Part shown: one piece after another, positions 5,132 to 7,947 of the stretch
Position numbering within the stretch: position 1 is the stretch's first letter
Layout: every line of letters starts with the position of its first letter
NCBI GenBank assembly: GCA_900551185.1
Contig: URVF01000068.1
Coordinates: 1 to 7,947 of the forward strand
Direction of reading: 5' to 3'
Length of the DNA: 7,947 bases
From: an uncultured Collinsella sp.
GTDB lineage: Bacteria > Actinomycetota > Coriobacteriia > Coriobacteriales > Coriobacteriaceae
The notes under the pieces: model-generated
What the model saw: only the letters and a program-made list of their open reading frames with translations
What the model was told of the DNA's origin: nothing
The model's database searches: none
Program-made: the position numbers and the translations under genes

Positions 5132-6439
5132 TTACTGCTCGGGTTCTTCGACTTTATCGATGGCCCAGGTGGATCCGAGGCCACCGGTGGTATTGCGGCG
5201 GATGCGCACGGCAACCTCGCGGCGCTCGCCGGCCTGCGTGTAGCGCAGGGGGAAGCTTGCGCGGTTTCGCGCGGCCTCGATGGTACCGCGCTCGCGGGCG
5301 ATCCAGTAGTACTCGCCGACAATGCCGAGGGTATCGGCGCCGTAGGGGAGATAGGTCGACAGCTGGTGCAGAAGCGGGCCGGGGCAGAAGACCTCGGTTG
5401 CGAAATCGACGGGGAAGTCCTCGGGGATGGCGGGCGCTACGGGTGCGGGGGTTGGGGCCTCTGCGAGTACCGAAGCCGGTGCCGGTGCGGGAATTTGGTC
5501 GCAAGCAGAGGCGGGCACGGATTCGATGACGGGTGCGAACTCCAGCGTCGTCTTCGGCTTGATTGTGGAATCTGCGGGCTTCACGGTGACGGGCGCGTCT
5601 GCAGCTTCAGTTTCAACCTCAACCTGCGTCGCGCTCTCATTCTCGACGCTCGACTTTGCCTCGATGGGCGTGGATGCCATGGTGGTGATGCCGGCATTGG
5701 CATTCTCGGGGTCATAGACGATCGTGAGCGAGATGGCGGGCTGCGGCGTCTCGGGCTCCGGCGCCGACTCGGTAGCGTCTTGATTTGCGGGCTCGTCGGA
5801 CTGATCGTCCTCGGCCTCGTCGCCAAAGACATCGCTGTTTTGGAACGCAGACGGCTCGGGTTGGTCAGCGGCTTCTTCGGTTGTCGACTTGGGCGCTTCG
5901 TTGAGCTCCACAGTGGCTTCCTGCTCGGATATGACTTCGGAATCGGTCGTGGCGGCGATTTCGGTTTCGGCTTCTGCCGTTACCTCAATAGCGACTTCGA
6001 TCTCTGTCTCGGGCTCGGGTTCCGGCGCGGCTTCAACCATGGCTTCGGGCTCGGGACGCTTAACGTGCTTGGGGCGCACGGCCTTGAGGTCCTTCTCACC
6101 GCGCTTTTTCTTTTTGTAGGACTGCTTGGCGCCCTTGGCGGTCTTGGGCTTGTCCTCGCCCTTGGCAAGCGCAGCATCCCAGGCCTCGTTGGCGATGACC
6201 GTGGCATACAGGCGGCCGCCTTTAAAGACGGTCAGCTTAATGCAGTCGTCGAGCTCCTCGAGCAGCTCGCGCGTGGACTCGAAGCCCAGGTCATAAGCGG
6301 TCATGTCGCCAGCGGCGAGCGCCTCCTCGACCTGCGTCATAAACGTTTGCTTGCCACATCCAATCGCATCGCGCAGCAGGCGATACAGATAGATGTGGTT
6401 GCCCAGCGAAAGCGTGGGCCTAACTATTGTCTTGCTCAT
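5132..6439 (-). CDS. Hypothetical protein: two compact ends joined by a long charged linker
   Basis: I do not recognise this 435-residue protein. Residues 1-95 look folded (SLGNHIYLYRLLRDAIG, then TAYDLGFESTRELLEELDDC and IKLTVFKGGRLYATV). Helices followed by a strand pair could be a winged-helix or LOTUS-like fold, which is a guess. Residues 96-128 are very basic (SYKKKKRGEK and following), suggesting nucleic-acid contact. Residues 129-341 are low complexity, rich in Glu, Ala, Pro, Thr and Ser, almost certainly disordered. Residues 342-430 look folded again, with LSTYLPYGADTLGIVGEYYW and FPLRYTQAGERREVAVRIRR. There is no signal peptide or membrane segment, so it is probably cytoplasmic. ATG 6439 is chosen for AGGAG 7 bases upstream; the longer reading from 6478 adds 13 Cys/Arg-rich residues across the promoter. 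Terminators flank it, so it is likely monocistronic. Confidence 0.8.
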   Translation of the reverse strand: MSKTIVRPTLSLGNHIYLYRLLRDAIGCGKQTFMTQVEEALAAGDMTAYDLGFESTRELLEELDDCIKLTVFKGGRLYATVIANEAWDAALAKGEDKPKTAKGAKQSYKKKKRGEKDLKAVRPKHVKRPEPEAMVEAAPEPEPETEIEVAIEVTAEAETEIAATTDSEVISEQEATVELNEAPKSTTEEAADQPEPSAFQNSDVFGDEAEDDQSDEPANQDATESAPEPETPQPAISLTIVYDPENANAGITTMASTPIEAKSSVENESATQVEVETEAADAPVTVKPADSTIKPKTTLEFAPVIESVPASACDQIPAPAPASVLAEAPTPAPVAPAIPEDFPVDFATEVFCPGPLLHQLSTYLPYGADTLGIVGEYYWIARERGTIEAARNRASFPLRYTQAGERREVAVRIRRNTTGGLGSTWAIDKVEEPEQ

Positions 6440-6446
6440 GGCAAAT

Positions 6447-6451
6447 CTCCT
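6447..6451 (-). promoter_or_regulatory. Ribosome binding site deciding the start at 6439
   Basis: AGGAG on the minus strand, 7 bases before ATG 6439. It touches the dyad at 6452-6467, so a structure or bound protein there could hide it. Confidence 0.8.
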
Positions 6452-6467
6452 CTTTACACATGTAAAG
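6452..6467. promoter_or_regulatory. CTTTACA / TGTAAAG dyad beside the ribosome binding site
   Basis: CTTTACA (6452-6458) and TGTAAAG (6461-6467) are perfect 7-base arms around two bases. It lies between the putative -10 (6469-6474) and AGGAG (6447-6451). It could be a repressor operator near the transcription start or an RNA hairpin at the 5' end of the message. Confidence 0.5.
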
Positions 6468-6468
6468 C

Positions 6469-6477
6469 ATCTTACCA
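6469..6477 (-). promoter_or_regulatory. Putative extended -10 promoter of the 435-residue gene
   Basis: On the minus strand TGG-TAAGAT fits the extended -10 form TGn-TAnnnT. I see no good -35, which extended -10 promoters can lack. Transcription would start near 6462, inside the dyad at 6452-6467. Confidence 0.4.
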
Positions 6478-6480
6478 TCG

Positions 6481-6496
6481 CATGGCGTTCGCCATG
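6481..6496. promoter_or_regulatory. CATGGCG / CGCCATG dyad upstream of the -10
   Basis: Perfect 7-base arms (6481-6487 and 6490-6496) around TT, covering where a -35 would be. It is a candidate regulator site; chance cannot be excluded in GC-rich DNA. Confidence 0.35.
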
Positions 6497-6511
6497 GCGG
6501 CGCCCAAGGCA

Positions 6512-6545
6512 AACGGGCGCGAACCGCTTTCGATTCGCGCCCGTT
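6512..6545 (-). terminator. Hairpin terminator after the 317-residue gene
   Basis: AACGGGCGCGAA (6512-6523) and TTCGCGCCCGTT (6534-6545) are perfect 12-base complements around a 10-base loop. It lies 34 bases past the stop at 6580-6582. The T-run is short on either strand, but stem strength and position fit a terminator. Confidence 0.7.
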
Positions 6546-6579
6546 GTATAGGTCGGTTATCTATGAGAGGCAAATGTGC

Positions 6580-7533
6580 TTAGTTGCCCGATGCCGTGCC
6601 TTGGCTCGAGTTGTCAGATGCCGTGCCGGACGCGGTTCCGCTCGAGCTGTTGGTGTTGCTACTGTCTGCTGCACCCGTTCCCGACGTGGTGTCGCTCGTC
6701 TGGCCTCCCGTGTTCGGCTGTGAACCGTCAGTCGTTTGGCTTGAGTCGGTCGTGTCGGACGGCGTGCCACTGTTGGCCGTAGAGGAATCGGTGCCCTGCG
6801 ATTGGTTTTGGGTGTTCGAGGACGAATCGGCAGAGGTAGAACTGTCTTGCGTGCCGTCCGCCTGTGCCTGCTGATCTTGCGACTGGGTGTTGCCATTTGC
6901 ATCGCTCTCGATCGTGCGCGACGAAAGGATTGACTCGGGACGCTCGCCCAGACCCTCACCGGCAGTGGTGATAAGGATGGCGCCAGCGCAGGCGATGACT
7001 GCGACGATGGCGATGGCAATCGAGAAGACGATGACCTTCTTTTGCGTCTGGCTGCGCTCTGCCGCGGCCTTGGCGCGCAGGCTGTTAGGGGCGACGCGCG
7101 CCGTGGTCGCGCGCCCCGCAACCTGGCGCATCTCCTGTGTAGTCGCGGCGCCGCCCAGGTGCTCCTCGACATCGGGCTCAACGGGCTCGTAGGCGCCGGC
7201 AGGGTAGTCGACAGCGGCATGCGTGCCCTTGATTGCTTCGGCGCTGGCAGAGATAAAGTGGCGGTAGACCTGCGAGGACACAACGGTGATGACCGAGCTC
7301 ACGGCGGCGCCAATCACCGAGCCGGCAATGCCGATCTTTGAAGCAAGCGCGACGCTCGTGGCGGCGGCTGCGGCGCCGGCAATGATCTGAGGAATGGAAA
7401 TGTCATCGAACAGGCCCTTTTTGGGCGCGATGGCCATGGTCTGTCCGATGGAATGGTTTTCGTGCACGCCGTTGTTGAGCGCGGCCGGTGTCATGACGCG
7501 CGTGCGCGGCGCGTCGGTGTACTTGGTTGTCAT
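6580..7533 (-). CDS. Hypothetical membrane protein with Ser/Thr-rich external tail
   Basis: A 317-residue protein I cannot name. Residues 1-45 are hydrophilic. Residues 47-88 are a Gly/Ala-rich hydrophobic stretch (IPQIIAGAAAAATSVALASK and on to SSVITVVSSQVYRHF), a pattern I recall from other actinobacterial membrane proteins of unknown role. A basic segment follows (about 136-166), then a clear membrane helix at 167-190 (VIVFSIAIAIVAVIACAGAI). By the positive-inside rule the C-terminus is outside. Residues 210-317 contain only Ser, Thr, Asp, Asn, Gln, Gly, Ala and Pro. There is no LPXTG, so the tail is anchored only by the helix and could be a glycosylated wall-spanning stalk. ATG 7533 is chosen for GGGAGG 7 bases upstream; a reading from 7629 crosses the promoter region. 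Confidence 0.8.
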   Translation of the reverse strand: MTTKYTDAPRTRVMTPAALNNGVHENHSIGQTMAIAPKKGLFDDISIPQIIAGAAAAATSVALASKIGIAGSVIGAAVSSVITVVSSQVYRHFISASAEAIKGTHAAVDYPAGAYEPVEPDVEEHLGGAATTQEMRQVAGRATTARVAPNSLRAKAAAERSQTQKKVIVFSIAIAIVAVIACAGAILITTAGEGLGERPESILSSRTIESDANGNTQSQDQQAQADGTQDSSTSADSSSNTQNQSQGTDSSTANSGTPSDTTDSSQTTDGSQPNTGGQTSDTTSGTGAADSSNTNSSSGTASGTASDNSSQGTASGN

Positions 7534-7540
7534 ACGGGGT

Positions 7541-7546
7541 CCTCCC
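7541..7546 (-). promoter_or_regulatory. Ribosome binding site deciding the start at 7533
   Basis: GGGAGG on the minus strand, 7 bases before ATG 7533. No such site precedes the in-frame ATG at 7629. Confidence 0.8.
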
Positions 7547-7598
7547 GGTGTAAATCTGCTTCGTTTCGTGTAGCCATCAGGGTACCCACCAGATGTGA

Positions 7599-7629
7599 AT
7601 CGTACGTGACATTTAACAGATACCATCAA
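7599..7629 (-). promoter_or_regulatory. Possible promoter of the 317-residue gene
   Basis: On the minus strand, TTGATG (7629-7624) and TACGAT (7604-7599) are separated by 19 bases, longer than ideal. This is the best pair I can find in the divergent region. Confidence 0.25.
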
Positions 7630-7642
7630 CTCATCAATAGCT

Positions 7643-7670
7643 CACCAAGTTGGTGGGATGCGGTTCCACC
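7643..7670. promoter_or_regulatory. Overlapping dyads upstream of nadE
   Basis: CACCAA-G-TTGGTG (7643-7655) is a perfect odd-length dyad. GGTGGGA (7652-7658) can also pair with TTCCACC (7664-7670) around TGCGG, with one G-T pair. The two share GGTG (7652-7655), so as RNA they exclude each other. They lie just upstream of the likely nadE -10. They do not resemble the NrtR or NiaR sites I know. Confidence 0.35.
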
Positions 7671-7682
7671 CGGTAGTTGAAC

Positions 7683-7688
7683 TACAAT
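7683..7688 (+). promoter_or_regulatory. Putative -10 element of nadE
   Basis: TACAAT matches the -10 consensus in five of six bases and lies 48 bases before the nadE ATG. No clear -35 sits at normal spacing. Confidence 0.35.
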
Positions 7689-7736
7689 AGGGCTTGCTAA
7701 TTGTGTTGAATAGCGTCTACGCACGGGAGCATTCTT

Positions 7737-7899
7737 ATGAATCTTCACCTTTCTCAGTCTGATGGCTTTTTGCGTGTGGCGGCGGCCTCGCCGCGGATTC
7801 GCGTGGCCGATGTCGAGGGCAATGCCGAGGTTGCGCTGGCGGCTGTTCGCGATGCTGCCGGGCGTGGCGTTCGCGCGCTGGTACTGCCCGAGCTTAACC
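7737..7899 (+). CDS. nadE: Glutamine-dependent NAD+ synthase, N-terminal fragment (3' truncated)
   Basis: Only 54 codons remain before the adapter. MNLHLSQSDGFLRVAAASPR and ALVLPELN match the beginning of the fused glutaminase/synthetase NadE, as in Mycobacterium tuberculosis, whose N-terminal nitrilase-type domain releases ammonia from glutamine for amidation of deamido-NAD. E52 in LPELN sits at the number of the glutaminase triad Glu in the M. tuberculosis enzyme (Glu52, Lys121, Cys176). The other two residues and the whole synthetase domain lie beyond the cut. GGGAG is 7 bases upstream of ATG 7737. Translation past base 7899 gives VSYTHLRAHETRHDL, which is adapter and must be removed. It is divergent from the 317-residue gene. 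Identification from so short a piece is good, not certain. Confidence 0.8.
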
Positions 7900-7947
7900 C
7901 TGTCTCTTATACACATCTCCGAGCCCACGAGACTAGGCATGATCTCG
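7900..7947 (-). other. Nextera i7-side sequencing adapter, inverted (artefact)
   Basis: Reverse complement of the adapter at 1-47: mosaic end 7900-7918, read-2 handle 7919-7933, index TAGGCATG 7934-7941, then ATCTCG from P7. Its minus-strand reading gives MPSLVGSEMCIRDR, a peptide that contaminates many database proteins. It truncates nadE. Confidence 0.97.

Noticed and set aside
4982..6583. Open frame of 533 residues on the plus strand
   Set aside because: It is antisense to the 435-residue gene, runs through the foldback element and two terminators, has Gly/Arg/Leu-biased nonsense composition and no ribosome site. It arises from GC-rich codon use on the other strand.
7626..7940. Minus-strand frame beginning MPSLVGSEMCIRDR
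   Set aside because: The start is adapter-derived and the rest is antisense to nadE and its promoter.
1..7947. Composite transposon with Tn5-like terminal inverted repeats
   Set aside because: The mosaic ends are joined to the Illumina read-2 handle and index, there is no transposase, and the content is housekeeping genes.
1..7947. CRISPR arrays, tRNA or rRNA genes, phage genes, defence operons
   Set aside because: I saw no regularly spaced direct repeats, cloverleaf sequence, rRNA motif, integrase, capsid or nuclease-helicase cassette.

Overview
The window is one assembled contig from a moderately GC-rich bacterium. The gene content (EttA of the actinobacterial type, an SdpR/SdpI pair, TcdA next to TatD, a glutamine-dependent NAD+ synthase start, and two lineage-restricted low-complexity proteins) best fits class Coriobacteriia, probably a gut Collinsella or close relative. 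This is a judgement from protein resemblance and composition; there is no 16S rRNA gene here. Both ends are not biological: bases 1-47 and 7900-7947 are inverted copies of an Illumina Nextera i7-side adapter (Tn5 mosaic end plus the same 8-base index). The genomic part is about 48-7899.

Layout. 48-304: tail of an unidentified plus-strand gene (stop at 97-99), then non-coding DNA with a possible GTGGTC/GACCAC-bounded repeat. 305-1899 (minus): an apparent two-gene operon, tcdA then tatD, from a promoter with a perfect TATAAT at 1943-1948. 1900-2077: divergent promoter region. 2078-3053 (plus): an sdpR-sdpI operon overlapping by 8 bases, with a palindromic candidate operator over its -35 region and a terminator at 3118-3146. 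3238-4917 (plus): ettA, the ABC-F translation factor. 4918-5131: convergent intergenic region with a strong hairpin, a long imperfect inverted repeat and a bidirectional terminator. 5132-6439 (minus): an unrecognised 435-residue protein with two compact ends joined by a long charged disordered linker. 6440-6579: short promoter region with two dyads and a terminator. 6580-7533 (minus): an unrecognised 317-residue membrane protein with a 108-residue Ser/Thr/Asp/Asn/Gln/Gly tail. 7534-7736: divergent promoter region. 7737-7899 (plus): first 54 residues of NAD+ synthase (nadE), cut by the contig end.

Function. Most recognisable genes are housekeeping: tRNA t6A37 cyclisation (TcdA), a metal-dependent nuclease family (TatD), translation gating by ATP/ADP state (EttA) and NAD biosynthesis (NadE). 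SdpR/SdpI looks like a self-regulated stress or immunity-type membrane signalling pair, with no toxin gene in view. I do not see an obvious new defence, mobile or CRISPR system. The least explained items are the structured element at 4921-5076, the 435-residue two-ended protein with its dyad-flanked promoter, and the 317-residue membrane protein with a compositionally extreme tail.
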